Notes under the pieces: model-generated
Databases searched by the model: none
Seen by the model: the letters and a program-made list of their open reading frames with translations, nothing else
What the model was told of the DNA's origin: nothing
Shown here: in pieces, positions 33,535 through 42,606 of the stretch
Layout of the letters: each line of letters begins with the position of its first letter
Numbering within the stretch: position 1 is the stretch's first letter
Made by a program: the position numbers and the translations under genes
Assembly (NCBI RefSeq): GCF_024363565.1
Contig: NZ_JAJEKE010000006.1
Coordinates: 124,001 to 188,000, forward strand
Source: Lutispora saccharofermentans
GTDB lineage: Bacteria; Bacillota; Clostridia; Lutisporales; Lutisporaceae
Reading direction: 5' to 3'
DNA: 64,000 bases

Positions 33535-33891
33535 TGGACATTCCTGTATGTTCTTCTGGGAATTTTACTGCTGTCAGCTTGCGGCGCGCTTTTTCAAAAG
33601 TGCAAATTTGCAGAAGCGTTTGCCTTATCATCGTTGGTTATTTCCATACATAGCATTGCGGACGGAATGATGCAGTCTTTTACCTATTGGATTCTTTCGT
33701 TAATCAACGTAAAATTTGCCCCGATGTGCGCTGATTTTGTCCGGTATTCATCTGTCATTTTATTATTGATTTTCACATTCCATATTGTTAGAAAGTTTTT
33801 TTCGGGCAGTGTAAAGAACGTGTGTATATCCATATTATTGGTTCTTATAGTCCAAGTTTTATTTATTACATTAGCAGAAGCTGTGGTATAA
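33535..33891 (+). pseudogene. membrane-protein fragment
   Basis: An open frame without a start encodes three hydrophobic segments (TFLYVLLGILLLSACGALF; SSLVISIHSIADGMMQ; SSVILLLIFTFHIVRKFF and ILLVLIVQVLFITLAE). It directly follows the regulator remnant and may be the membrane part of its sensor or of an unrelated gene. The family is not recognised. Confidence 0.45.
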
Positions 33892-33901
33892 GATTCTATC
33901 T

Positions 33902-34042
33902 GCAGATTCTGCTTCAAAAATGGAGCCGGATGCAGATGCCGAAATTAATAAGCTCACTTCCGATATTGAAAAAGAAGAAAGTAAGCTTTCAGAATTACAA
34001 AAAGAAATGGTACAGCATATTTCTATTGTCGACACTATCTAA
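33902..34042 (+). pseudogene. coiled-coil C-terminal fragment related to the 41,659 protein
   Basis: The frame reads ADSASKMEPDADAEINKLTS, then a Glu/Lys-rich coiled coil and a stop at 34,042. It has no start or ribosome-binding site. Its layout resembles the C-terminus of the coiled-coil protein at 41,659. Confidence 0.45.
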
Positions 34043-34071
34043 AGTTGTGGTTAATTTCAGACGCTTTTTCT

Positions 34072-35412
34072 TTAAAGATTAAATTCGATTAACCGCTGTG
34101 GACGTCCAGAGGCTTTTTGCCGTTTCCCAACCACGTTCGCATGGTCTGCCAACTCCAGCTTTTTAATTATTCGGTTGATACATCTTTCCGACACGCCGCA
34201 TTCCCTCGCCACCTCACATGCAGTATATAATCGTCCAGGATTGTTTATCACCATATTTTTGAGCTGAAATAGACGGTTTATTCCAATTCCTGTAGCATCA
34301 GAAATCCGCTTTAACTTGGAATCTACGGTCTTTGTTTCCTGTTCAGTGCTTGTGTCCATATGGTTTCCAAATACTGGGCCCCAGCAGTTCTGATTTGGAT
34401 ACAATACCATTGCAGTATTGGAGTTGTACTCCCGCTTTTTCACTTGCTCCATTGCCAGCACAGCATTGCATTTGCTTTCCATTATCGTAGCCCCGTAGCC
34501 AATTCCCATACACACCCGTTCGAGCGATTCCTTTTCCAACTGGTTGAGCAGCGAAATGCTTTTGTAATAGTCTGTCACATTTTCCAAGACTTCCTTAGTA
34601 CAGAACAGCAGATATCCGTCGAACTGTGCTTGTGTGATTGCAGCGTCAATTGACGCTGCAAATTGATAGAGCCGTTTTTCGATTTCTAACCGGTTTATTA
34701 GACGATCATGCTCTTTTTGTGTCAGAATAGAGTTCATGCTCAAAGAAGCAAAGCCGACAGCTATTACTATGGTCTGATTACTTTGCTGCATACCAATTTG
34801 ATATCTGTAATAAAGCTCCCGCAGCTTTTGCCGATAAGCGCTGGCATCATGCACAATACAATAAGCGGGTATCTTCTCTTCTCTTAAGCGTTTTTCAACC
34901 ATGGACAGTGTTGTAAAACAGCAGGATACTTTACCCGATTCGTAGCACTGCTTATGAAATTGATAGACCGTTTTCAAATCAGATATCCGAAAGTTTTCGT
35001 AATCGACGCTGAGTAATCTATCCTCACCGATGTCGAGACAGATATCCTGCAGTTCTTCTCTGGTAAAAGAATCAAGGCTGTACCTTTCAATATCGTAACC
35101 ATCTTGATTAGCCTGAAGCATAACACGCAACAAAGAAGAAGTTTCCCTTATCACATAATCCCAGAGACAAGTGGGGGCGATCTGCCTGAGCGCACAATAA
35201 TATGGTATGCGTCCGGCAAAAAGGAGAGCATCATATTTCCTCTGGTAAACTTGGGCAACTTCTCCTGCTTCTTCATAATTATTGATATTAACAAAGTCCA
35301 CTGTAATGCGCGGGTTGCTATTCATTGCTTTCAAAATATGTTCTATGCCTAAATCTACTACTTCACGGTTTATTTTAGGAGAAGACTGACAAACTATAAA
35401 CGCAATCCTCAA
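34072..35412 (-). CDS. transcriptional regulator of the D-amino-acid cassette (degenerate GGDEF-like plus wHTH)
   Basis: This 446-residue cytosolic protein has three visible parts. Residues 1-~75 (MRIAFIVCQSSPKINREVVD, YDALLFAGRIPYYCAL) look like a sensory alpha/beta domain. About 200-345 (TIVIAVGFASLSM, FDGYLLFCTKEVLENVTDYY, CMGIGYGATIMESKCNAVLA) resemble a degenerate cyclase-like domain, as in PucR-type regulators. About 385-446 (YTACEVARECGVSERCINRI, GRPQRLIEFNL) form a winged helix. It is divergent from the D-amino-acid operon and probably controls it. The family name is uncertain. Confidence 0.65.
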   Translation of the reverse strand: MRIAFIVCQSSPKINREVVDLGIEHILKAMNSNPRITVDFVNINNYEEAGEVAQVYQRKYDALLFAGRIPYYCALRQIAPTCLWDYVIRETSSLLRVMLQANQDGYDIERYSLDSFTREELQDICLDIGEDRLLSVDYENFRISDLKTVYQFHKQCYESGKVSCCFTTLSMVEKRLREEKIPAYCIVHDASAYRQKLRELYYRYQIGMQQSNQTIVIAVGFASLSMNSILTQKEHDRLINRLEIEKRLYQFAASIDAAITQAQFDGYLLFCTKEVLENVTDYYKSISLLNQLEKESLERVCMGIGYGATIMESKCNAVLAMEQVKKREYNSNTAMVLYPNQNCWGPVFGNHMDTSTEQETKTVDSKLKRISDATGIGINRLFQLKNMVINNPGRLYTACEVARECGVSERCINRIIKKLELADHANVVGKRQKASGRPQRLIEFNL

Positions 35413-35696
35413 TACTTACCCCATCCTTAAACAAACAAATTTTTATTCTGAATATACCCCAATCATAAATCTTCCTTTGTGATTTTGCAACACTGTTTCA
35501 ATAAGTATAAGAGCAAATAATTAAAATTTTTATAATATTTATTTAAATGAGTTAATATTTTTTATTAAAGTCAATTTTAAGGCTCTTTAAAGACTCCTTT
35601 TTTTAAGCTAAGATCTTAACAAAGGCCATGCCGTTTAATATCGGACTGATTATTAACATGGCTGTAAATTGTTAAGAAATGAAAGGAGAAATCATT
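35413..35696. promoter_or_regulatory. divergent control region of regulator and D-amino-acid operon
   Basis: This AT-rich 284-base interval separates divergent genes. At 35,615-35,676 CTTAACAA and TTGTTAAG form an outer dyad around GGCCATG...CATGGC, a likely binding region for the adjacent regulator. No riboswitch is recognised. Confidence 0.5.
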
Positions 35697-36401
35697 ATGA
35701 CACCTGAACAAATCCTACGCTCTCCTGGCATGTGGATAGCATGTATTATTACTCCGCTAATTCTGCTCGCCATGACCGCCCTATACTTTCGGCTTTCATT
35801 AAAAGCCGCCAAGCACCTTGGTATTAAAAGTGTCAAGAATATTGTCCGTGCAGCAGCAGTTACATCTATTGGCCCGTCTTTTTCTAACATCTTAATTATT
35901 GTGTCGATGGTGGCGATGTTGGGTCCTGCATTTACTCTGCAAGGTTCTAACTATGCTGGTGCTCCTCGTTCCAAACTTACCCTCGCATCTATGTGCACAG
36001 AATTAATCGGTCAAACGCTAGGGGAAAATCTAGATCTTACTGGTCTATCTTTTCTGCTGTGGGGCATTCCAATGGGGTGTGTGGGTTGGTTTATCGTTAC
36101 CCTATTCTGTACGCCAAACATGAATAGCGCTATCGGATTTTTAGAGCATAAATTTGATCCAAAGCTGATTAAGATGATTCTTGGCTGCTCTTCACTCGGC
36201 GTTTTTTCTTATCTTTTATGTAACAATGTTATTGGTAAGCCCAACTATTATTACGCCTTGGCATCAATTCTGGGCTGTGCTGTTGTTCTGATTATCAATG
36301 CACTTTTTAAAAATAATAAATTGATCGTACAGCTTGGTAGCGGTATAGCTATTCTTGTCAGTGTTATAATCACCGGAATTACTCAAAATATGATTGGTTA
36401 A
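35697..36401 (+). CDS. membrane protein of DUF5058-like type, putative transporter subunit
   Basis: This 234-residue protein has six to seven hydrophobic segments. Polar motifs inside the membrane region include AAAVTSIGPSFSNILIIVSM (~45-65) and LLWGIPMGCVGWFIVTLFC (~115-135). It resembles proteins annotated DUF5058, from memory. AAAGGAG precedes the ATG. It is followed 22 bases later by a second membrane-protein gene and then a D-aminoacylase gene. A two-subunit importer for N-acyl-D-amino acids is the simplest reading, but this is inference. Confidence 0.7.
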   Translation: MTPEQILRSPGMWIACIITPLILLAMTALYFRLSLKAAKHLGIKSVKNIVRAAAVTSIGPSFSNILIIVSMVAMLGPAFTLQGSNYAGAPRSKLTLASMCTELIGQTLGENLDLTGLSFLLWGIPMGCVGWFIVTLFCTPNMNSAIGFLEHKFDPKLIKMILGCSSLGVFSYLLCNNVIGKPNYYYALASILGCAVVLIINALFKNNKLIVQLGSGIAILVSVIITGITQNMIG

Positions 36402-36423
36402 TTTGGATTGGAGGAATAATCAA

Positions 36424-37095
36424 ATGAACAGCTTTAGCAAAAAGGCCGTAAAGATTGGCACAATGTTTATGCTATGCGCGGCAATTTCGGTATTTATCCC
36501 TGCGCTTTATCTATGGCTTCGATATGGCGCATGGCCCGGTTGGAGTGGACTTGGATCGTTGGCAAGCCTTCTGGTGCCTATGAGTATAGTTGGTTGGATC
36601 GTGCAACCTATCTCTTATTTCCCCGCGCTGGGTGTTGCCGGCACATATATGACTTGGATGGCTGGATCTGCCGCCGACGTTCGTGTTCCCGCCTCAGCGG
36701 CAGCACAAAATGCTGCTGAGGTAGAACCTGGCTCAGCAGAGGCTGAGGTTGCTTCTACGCTGGGCGTGTGCACATCCATTGTAGTTACTGTTTTGGTTAT
36801 GTTATTGTTTGTGATCGCTGGCGCCGCCATTGTTAATATACTGCCGCCATCGGTCACAGCAGCTTTTGTTTATATATTGCCAGCTCTGGTCGGTGCTCTT
36901 TACACTACCCTAACATTGGCAAATAGAAGAGTTGGCTCAATTACTTTGTTCATAAACGCCATTTTATATTTTGTTCTCAGAAAGGCAGGCATTCCCACTG
37001 CTATTATTATGCTGCTAATGGTAATTAGCGGAATTATAATAACTATTGCTATATTTCGATCCCAAAACAAAAAATCGCTTATAGAAAAGGAGTAA
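36424..37095 (+). CDS. membrane protein, putative second transporter subunit
   Basis: This 223-residue protein has about six hydrophobic segments and an unusual extramembrane loop rich in Ala and Glu (~85-115: ADVRVPASAAAQNAAEVEPG then SAEAEVA). GGAGGAATAATCAA precedes the ATG. I do not recognise the family. It lies between the first membrane protein and the D-aminoacylase, three bases before the latter, so all three are cotranscribed. It is probably a partner subunit of the upstream protein. Confidence 0.7.
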   Translation: MNSFSKKAVKIGTMFMLCAAISVFIPALYLWLRYGAWPGWSGLGSLASLLVPMSIVGWIVQPISYFPALGVAGTYMTWMAGSAADVRVPASAAAQNAAEVEPGSAEAEVASTLGVCTSIVVTVLVMLLFVIAGAAIVNILPPSVTAAFVYILPALVGALYTTLTLANRRVGSITLFINAILYFVLRKAGIPTAIIMLLMVISGIIITIAIFRSQNKKSLIEKE

Positions 37096-37098
37096 AAA

Positions 37099-38730
37099 AT
37101 GTTTGATATAAAAATTATCAATGGTATGGTGATCGACGGATCCGGTAAAAATCGTTATCGAGCTGACGTGGGCATTACGGGAGATTTAATTGCTGCCATT
37201 GGAGACCTTTCCACCGCAAAAGCAAAAAAAACTGTTAATGCAGATGGAAAAATTGTCACTCCCGGCTTTATTGACATGCACACGCATTCCGACCTTTCTC
37301 TGCTATACGATTCCTTAGCAAGCGCTCGCATATATAACGGCGTGACCACGGATGTGATTGGAAACTGCGGTGTGGGAGTTGCTCCGGTTTCCGAGAAAAC
37401 TAAAGATTTACTGCTTAAATATTTGACAACTCGAATTGTCGGTTCCATCCCGGTGGATCATCTGGATCTGCCTTGGACCACATACGAGGAGTATCTGGAC
37501 TATGCAGACAAAAAGCCTACCGCTATTAATATGGTACCGCTTGTAGCGCAGGGTGCCATTCGAATCCATGAAATGGGGTTTGATGGTACGCCCGCCACTG
37601 CTGAGCAGATGGCGCATATGCAGGAAGAGATATATAAAGCAATGGAGGCCGGCGCGTGTGGTCTCACAAGCGGCCTTGTATATTTACCGGGGCTTTATAC
37701 TGATGAGGACGAGTTAGCTGAATTATGCAAGGCGATTAAACCTTACGGCGTCAAATACATCACACATCAGCGAGACGAGGGATCCGGAATTTACGAATCA
37801 ATGGAAGAGGCATTTAACATCTGCCGGAAAGCAGATGTTGGGTTGCATATTTCGCATTTAAAGCTTACAGATCCTAAGCATTGGGGCTGTGTGGGAAAGC
37901 TGTTTGCTAAACTAAAGGAGGGTTCCGATTCCGGCTTGGACATTACATACGACACTTACCCTTATACTAGCGGCATGTCCTCGTTGGCCTCTCTCGTGCC
38001 TGCGTGGTGCTTCGAAGGCGGCGGTGTGGCCCACATGCTTGAACTGCTGCGCGATCCGAATCAGCGCGGAAACGTTCAAGAGGGGATCCGCAAAAAGATG
38101 ATTGATTTTGGCTATAATACCTGTGAAGAAGCTGCTGCTTCCTTTAAGGTTGCAAATGTTACAGCCGACAGCGGGAAATGGATGGAAGGAAAATCTCTTC
38201 CGGAGCTAGCGGAACTGCGAGGCACAGATGTTGTTACCAGTATCTGCGATATTCTTTTGGAGCAAGATTCTAAAATACAGGTGCGCATGATTTGCCAACA
38301 GGATAGTGATATGGAAGCCATCACAGCTAATCCCGAGTCCATGGTTGGATCTGACAGCATGTGTATGTCCAACAAAGGTATTATGGCAGCGGGACAAACA
38401 CACCCGCGCGCCTATGGCACACAAGGAATGATTTTACGCCATTTTGTGCGTGAAAAAGGGCTGCTTACATTAGAGTCCGCCGTACGAAAGATGGCAGCCC
38501 TGCCAGCTCAAACTTTATGTTTGGATCGTCGTGGCCTTCTGCGAGAGGGCTACTTCGCTGATGTGGTCGTGTTGGATGCGGATACGGTACGTGACAACGC
38601 AACCTATGAGCACTCCAAAGTATACACCAGCGGTATCGATTGTGTAATCGTCAACGGGGGGGTTGCCATGGAAAACGGAGTTCAAGATAACAACGTTCTG
38701 ATGGGTCGCGTACTTCGAAGAAAGCGCTGA
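37099..38730 (+). CDS. N-acyl-D-amino-acid deacylase (D-aminoacylase)
   Basis: This 543-residue amidohydrolase removes the acyl group from N-acyl-D-amino acids. Metal and active-site landmarks are GFIDMHTHSDLSL at ~57, the Cys ligand in GNCGVGVAPV at ~90, THQRDEGSG at ~220, ISHLK at ~252 and a late Asp in GSDSMCMSNKG at ~415. The length is near the ~480-540 typical of the family. It has no signal peptide, so substrates must be imported, presumably by the two preceding membrane proteins. The released D-amino acid could be passed to the PLP enzyme encoded next. Confidence 0.9.
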   Translation: MFDIKIINGMVIDGSGKNRYRADVGITGDLIAAIGDLSTAKAKKTVNADGKIVTPGFIDMHTHSDLSLLYDSLASARIYNGVTTDVIGNCGVGVAPVSEKTKDLLLKYLTTRIVGSIPVDHLDLPWTTYEEYLDYADKKPTAINMVPLVAQGAIRIHEMGFDGTPATAEQMAHMQEEIYKAMEAGACGLTSGLVYLPGLYTDEDELAELCKAIKPYGVKYITHQRDEGSGIYESMEEAFNICRKADVGLHISHLKLTDPKHWGCVGKLFAKLKEGSDSGLDITYDTYPYTSGMSSLASLVPAWCFEGGGVAHMLELLRDPNQRGNVQEGIRKKMIDFGYNTCEEAAASFKVANVTADSGKWMEGKSLPELAELRGTDVVTSICDILLEQDSKIQVRMICQQDSDMEAITANPESMVGSDSMCMSNKGIMAAGQTHPRAYGTQGMILRHFVREKGLLTLESAVRKMAALPAQTLCLDRRGLLREGYFADVVVLDADTVRDNATYEHSKVYTSGIDCVIVNGGVAMENGVQDNNVLMGRVLRRKR

Positions 38731-38778
38731 TTCAAATTGCTTTTATACGCTTTTGTAATTAAAAGGAGAGTGATTATT

Positions 38779-39828
38779 ATGTATATAGTTGACAACGCAA
38801 AAATTTTTCTCAAAAAAATACCCAGATTGTCGCTAGGCTTTTATCCAACGCATTTGCAAAAGTTGGAAACGCTTTCTAATGAAATAGGCATAAATATTTT
38901 CCTTAAACGCGAAGACCTGTCTGGCAGTAATTTGTTTGGTGGAAATAAAATGCGCAAACTAGAGTATCTGATGGCAGATGCACAAAATAAAGGCTGCAAA
39001 TATGTGTTTACATTTGGGGCTACACAATCAAACCACGCCATGCAAACCGCCGCTGCATGCCGTAAGTGTGGACTTATTCCGGTACTTTTTTTGGTGAATC
39101 TGGTGGATACTGATGAAGGTGCCCCAAAGGCTAACCTTTTGCTCGACAAAATTTTTGACGCTGAAATTCATATTGTTTCTGTACAACCAAACGAAAATGT
39201 GATGGAGGCTATGCAACGAACAACGGCTATAGCCGCCAGCTATCAGAATCAACTGGAGGACGCCGGTCATAAATGCTACATTATACCCGGTGGAGGCGCT
39301 TCTCCGCTTGGCTCTGTGGGCTTTTATAGCGGTTATATTGAGTTATGTGAACAATTGAACTCTCTTGGATGCACGGCAGATTACTTGTTCCACGCTACAG
39401 GGTCCAGCGGCACGCTGGCAGGCCTTGCTGCAGCACGCGCGATGATAGCACCTCAAATGCAGCTTGTGTCAGTAGCTGTAGATAACCCCGGTGATGATTA
39501 TGCAGAAAAGGCCGCTGCACTGGCAAATGAAACGCTTGCCCTGCTAGGCGCGGACAAGACTGTTTCTGCAGGCTCTCTTTGTATTTCCGCAGACTATTAT
39601 GCTCCCGGCTATGAGCAACCCAACGAGTTATCTTCCGCTGCAATCAGACGATTGGCACGCACTGAAGGTATCCTATTGGATCCGGTTTATTCCGGGAAGG
39701 GATTCGCCGGCCTGTTAGATTATATTGAAAAGGGCATTGTCGGTAAAGGTGAAACAGTCGTGTTTCTACATACCGGTGGAGTAACCGCCCTTTTTGCCGA
39801 ACAGGAGATTGTTGGCGATTTAACATAA
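38779..39828 (+). CDS. D-cysteine desulfhydrase / ACC-deaminase family PLP enzyme
   Basis: This 349-residue fold-type II PLP enzyme has FLKREDLSGSNLFGGNKMRK, which includes the PLP lysine, TFGATQSNHAMQTAAACRKCG for phosphate and substrate binding, and GTGGT-like HATGSSGTLAGLAA. Family members convert D-cysteine to pyruvate, sulfide and ammonia, or deaminate related D-amino acids. ATG at 38,779 follows AAAAGGAGAG. It is cotranscribed with the D-aminoacylase, which supports a D-amino-acid substrate. Desulfhydrase versus ammonia-lyase activity cannot be told apart by eye. Confidence 0.87.
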   Translation: MYIVDNAKIFLKKIPRLSLGFYPTHLQKLETLSNEIGINIFLKREDLSGSNLFGGNKMRKLEYLMADAQNKGCKYVFTFGATQSNHAMQTAAACRKCGLIPVLFLVNLVDTDEGAPKANLLLDKIFDAEIHIVSVQPNENVMEAMQRTTAIAASYQNQLEDAGHKCYIIPGGGASPLGSVGFYSGYIELCEQLNSLGCTADYLFHATGSSGTLAGLAAARAMIAPQMQLVSVAVDNPGDDYAEKAAALANETLALLGADKTVSAGSLCISADYYAPGYEQPNELSSAAIRRLARTEGILLDPVYSGKGFAGLLDYIEKGIVGKGETVVFLHTGGVTALFAEQEIVGDLT

Positions 39829-39880
39829 GAACCCAACACGAGTAGCTGAATGTAACCCTTCCCAATGTTAAAATCTAACC

Positions 39881-39923
39881 TATGGGGCTATTGCTCAGCA
39901 TAAGAGCAACGGCCCCATATTTT
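39881..39923 (+). terminator. terminator or attenuator ahead of the MFS gene
   Basis: ATGGGGC and TTGCTC pair with GAGCAA and GGCCCCAT, followed by ATTTTG. It may end the upstream operon with some read-through into the MFS gene, which starts 18 bases later. Confidence 0.65.
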
Positions 39924-39940
39924 GAAATGTTGAGGACGAT

Positions 39941-41524
39941 ATGAATCATACTATTATTCACTCTGTAACAGAAAAAGAAATGGCTGTTGTACAAAAGTTT
40001 ATCCTGGCAGGGATGATGATCGGCTCAAGTGCTATAGGTGTTGTCGAAAATGCCCGGAGTAATTTGCTTCCCACCATATTGACACAGCTACACGCACTTC
40101 CTTTTTATTCTATTGTTCTTGTTTTAGCTGGTGCATCCACCGCTGTGGTTTTGCCAATTGCAGGAAAAATAAGCGACTTGATCGGTTATAAGCGCGTTTT
40201 TATTTTAGGAGTATTAGTATATGCCATCGCTTGTACCGGTTGCCTTTGCGCCACGGCCTTTTTTGTATATTTGCTTTTCACAGTGTTGGCAGCCTGCGCA
40301 TTTGGCTTTCTATTTGGCGTATACCGTACTATTATCGTAGCCATTAGCTTACCTCAGGTTAGAGCTAAACGTATTGCAATTTGTACGATTATCGATAATT
40401 TCTCTATATGGGGTGGGCCATTCATAGGTGGACTGCTTTGCGACTTTTGGAATTGGAGAATTATCTATGCTGTGGTGCTGATACCGCTTCTGACCTCAGC
40501 GACGCTCGTTTTTCGTTTTTTACCCGAGTCAAAGCACTTCAGTAAAACAGAAAAAGTGGATTGGCAAGGAATGCTTCTATTTGCTGCTTTTTTGTTTCCA
40601 TTGATGCTTTGGCTTGCAATGGGCGGCACCCAGTTTGCCTGGTGGTCATTTCCCGGTGTTACTCTTCCGTTCACCGTCACTATCGTTTTTCTTTTTCTTA
40701 TAAAATGGGAGAAAAAATCGAAAAACCCGATGGTTCCACTGCAGCTTTTTAAAAAGCCTGTGTATTGCAGTATTTTTATTATGGCTATCCTTGCCAATAT
40801 GTGCGAAGCCGCAAATGGATACCTTTTGTTATATCTACAGTATCTATTCGCAAGAAGTGCCACGACTGCAGGACTAATGCTTCTTCCCAAAGGAGTTCCT
40901 AGCACCGTAATTGCACTGCTAATTGGCCGATATCTTTCTAGATACAAAAAATACACACATGCGCTGGCTTTGTCCCTGCTTTGCAGTATAATCGCATACT
41001 TGCTGATGGCACAACTATCTATGGATTTCCGTGAGAGCTACTTTTTTATTATTATGTTGTTTTACGGTGCGGGCACCAGCTCTTTGTTAGCTATTTCTAT
41101 GTTGCTGGCGCAGCACTATATCGAGCATTCACACCTAGGCGTCGGCACTTCTTTTATTATTTTTGCTGGGCCATTTGGCATGGCCGCTGGGTATGCAGTG
41201 GGAAATATAGTTATAAGCAGCTTTTGGAAAGGAGAAAAGAACATTGCTGCAGGGTTGGCGGAACTGCTTTTACCTGATCAGTTGATACAATTGTCCAAGA
41301 TGGGGGTTCTGAAAGATCGCTCTATTTTTGAGGAGATACGCAAAACGCTTCCTTCGGAAGCTTATTTTTTGCTGGACACCACCGTTGCGCAGATAGAACA
41401 AAATTTTTTACACTGTCTTTCCATATTGTTTTATTTATTTACTTTTCTTGCGCTAATTGCTCTGGGCATTACGGCATATATCCGCTTTTGTGAAAAATCG
41501 TCACGTTGCACAATGGTTGACTAA
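39941..41524 (+). CDS. MFS transporter, 14-helix DHA2-like
   Basis: This 527-residue transporter has about 14 hydrophobic segments. MFS landmarks are GKISDLIGYKRVFILGVLVY (motif A, loop 2-3) and the region around GVYRTIIVAISLPQVRAKRI. DHA2 proteins usually export drugs or small metabolites by proton antiport. It follows the D-amino-acid genes on the same strand, so it may export a product or an alternative substrate, but association is the only evidence. GAGGACGAT precedes the ATG. Confidence 0.83.
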   Translation: MNHTIIHSVTEKEMAVVQKFILAGMMIGSSAIGVVENARSNLLPTILTQLHALPFYSIVLVLAGASTAVVLPIAGKISDLIGYKRVFILGVLVYAIACTGCLCATAFFVYLLFTVLAACAFGFLFGVYRTIIVAISLPQVRAKRIAICTIIDNFSIWGGPFIGGLLCDFWNWRIIYAVVLIPLLTSATLVFRFLPESKHFSKTEKVDWQGMLLFAAFLFPLMLWLAMGGTQFAWWSFPGVTLPFTVTIVFLFLIKWEKKSKNPMVPLQLFKKPVYCSIFIMAILANMCEAANGYLLLYLQYLFARSATTAGLMLLPKGVPSTVIALLIGRYLSRYKKYTHALALSLLCSIIAYLLMAQLSMDFRESYFFIIMLFYGAGTSSLLAISMLLAQHYIEHSHLGVGTSFIIFAGPFGMAAGYAVGNIVISSFWKGEKNIAAGLAELLLPDQLIQLSKMGVLKDRSIFEEIRKTLPSEAYFLLDTTVAQIEQNFLHCLSILFYLFTFLALIALGITAYIRFCEKSSRCTMVD

Positions 41525-41566
41525 ATGCCTCTATAGCATTTTTGATATGGATTGGTGCATCGAAAG

Positions 41567-41598
41567 GACATTCCGCAACAATCCTATTGAAAACGCCG
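41567..41598 (+). repeat. 32-bp direct repeat, copy 2
   Basis: GGACATTCCGCAACAATCCT plus ATTGAAAACGCC is the partner of 33,153-33,184. It lies 61 bases ahead of the coiled-coil protein gene. Confidence 0.75.
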
Positions 41599-41658
41599 GT
41601 TATATTTGTAGAATGAGAAGTATAAACGCTAATTTCACGTGACAAAGGAGGAGCCCCC

Positions 41659-42264
41659 ATGTTAATAGGAGCAGTAAATAATACCATTTCCCAACAAAAT
41701 CTCTACGCAAATAAGGCTGAAGACAACCAGAAGGCAGATGCCATTGACAAAGCAGAGGATGTTTCCAAAACGGGATTTCAAAAACCATCGGGCGCATTGA
41801 ATGAGCCCCGCGATGAATATATTCGGGGCGGTGATAAGCCCAATGAAACTCCGGGCATTTACCGCATGGAAAAAGATGAAAATGGTCAGCCCAAAATTGT
41901 GTTTGACCGTCCCGATTCGCCTGAAAAAAGCGAGCAAGCGGCATCAGAAAAAAAAGAACCTGATATTGCTTCACCGGAAGTAGCACCAAAGCAAAGTGAA
42001 CCTGAGGACAAATCACAGGCTCCAGAAAAAGCAGATGACAAGAAAGCGGACATGAAATGCACGGTTGATACGGGCAATGTTGACCATGAGATTAAAAAGC
42101 TCAAGGAAGAAAAAAAGCAGATCCAACAAGAACTGAAAAATGCAAGTGATGATGAAGACAAGCACAAGGATTTGGAAAGACGGCTTTCCCAGGTAGAAGC
42201 TGAATTGAGCGCCAAGGATAACGATGGCTATAGAAAGCAAAATTCGACTTACACCAATGGCTGA
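41659..42264 (+). CDS. charged coiled-coil protein, mobile-element associated
   Basis: This 201-residue soluble protein starts MLIGAVNNTISQQNLYANKA. A low-complexity Lys/Glu/Pro middle follows, then a C-terminal coiled coil (~135-190: EIKKLKEEKKQIQQELKNAS). There is no signal peptide or known catalytic motif. AAAGGAGGAGCCCCC precedes the ATG and a strong terminator follows, so it is probably an expressed single gene. Its N-terminal segment looks like a short conserved tag found in mobile-element proteins. The function is unknown. Confidence 0.65.
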   Translation: MLIGAVNNTISQQNLYANKAEDNQKADAIDKAEDVSKTGFQKPSGALNEPRDEYIRGGDKPNETPGIYRMEKDENGQPKIVFDRPDSPEKSEQAASEKKEPDIASPEVAPKQSEPEDKSQAPEKADDKKADMKCTVDTGNVDHEIKKLKEEKKQIQQELKNASDDEDKHKDLERRLSQVEAELSAKDNDGYRKQNSTYTNG

Positions 42265-42282
42265 CCGGGAGCATTTTTAAAT

Positions 42283-42334
42283 AAGCCGCTGAAACAACGT
42301 ATATGTGAACCGTTGTTTCAGCGGCTTATTTCTT
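42283..42334 (+). terminator. terminator of the coiled-coil gene
   Basis: AAGCCGCTGAAACAACG pairs perfectly with CGTTGTTTCAGCGGCTT around an 11-base loop and runs into ATTTCTT. Confidence 0.88.
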
Positions 42335-42438
42335 ATATGCTGCAATGCGTAATCGATTGTAAGCAACGGTTTTGAAAAGGTATATGAAAAAGAAGCGTAC
42401 TTAAGGCAGTCCTTGATAAACCAGTATTTGAACGAAGT

Positions 42439-42470
42439 ATGGCGTAGCGTAAAAAGCTACGCCATTTCTT
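42439..42470 (+). terminator. hairpin with short T-run
   Basis: ATGGCGTAGC pairs with GCTACGCCAT around a 7-base loop, followed by TTCTT. No intact plus-strand gene ends here. It overlaps the end of a recombinase remnant on the other strand. Confidence 0.6.
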
Positions 42471-42606
42471 CATGTATCGGGTTATTTAGTTCTGGTAGAA
42501 TCCAAACCAAATCATAGCTAATGTGAATATTCTGCCTGCGTCTTCCATCCGATTTGTCCGGTGCTTCTACAAACACCCTGCTTTCCAAGTCAGCCTGTTC
42601 TGCTTC
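42457..42606 (-). pseudogene. C-terminal remnant of a second serine recombinase
   Basis: The frame reads EAEQADLESRVFVEAPDKSD then GRRRQNIHISYDLVW and stops at 42,457. VFVEAPDKS.G.RRQ.IHI.YD is the closing segment of many large serine recombinases. It is fused out of frame to the 3' end of the adjacent hypothetical gene. Confidence 0.7.
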
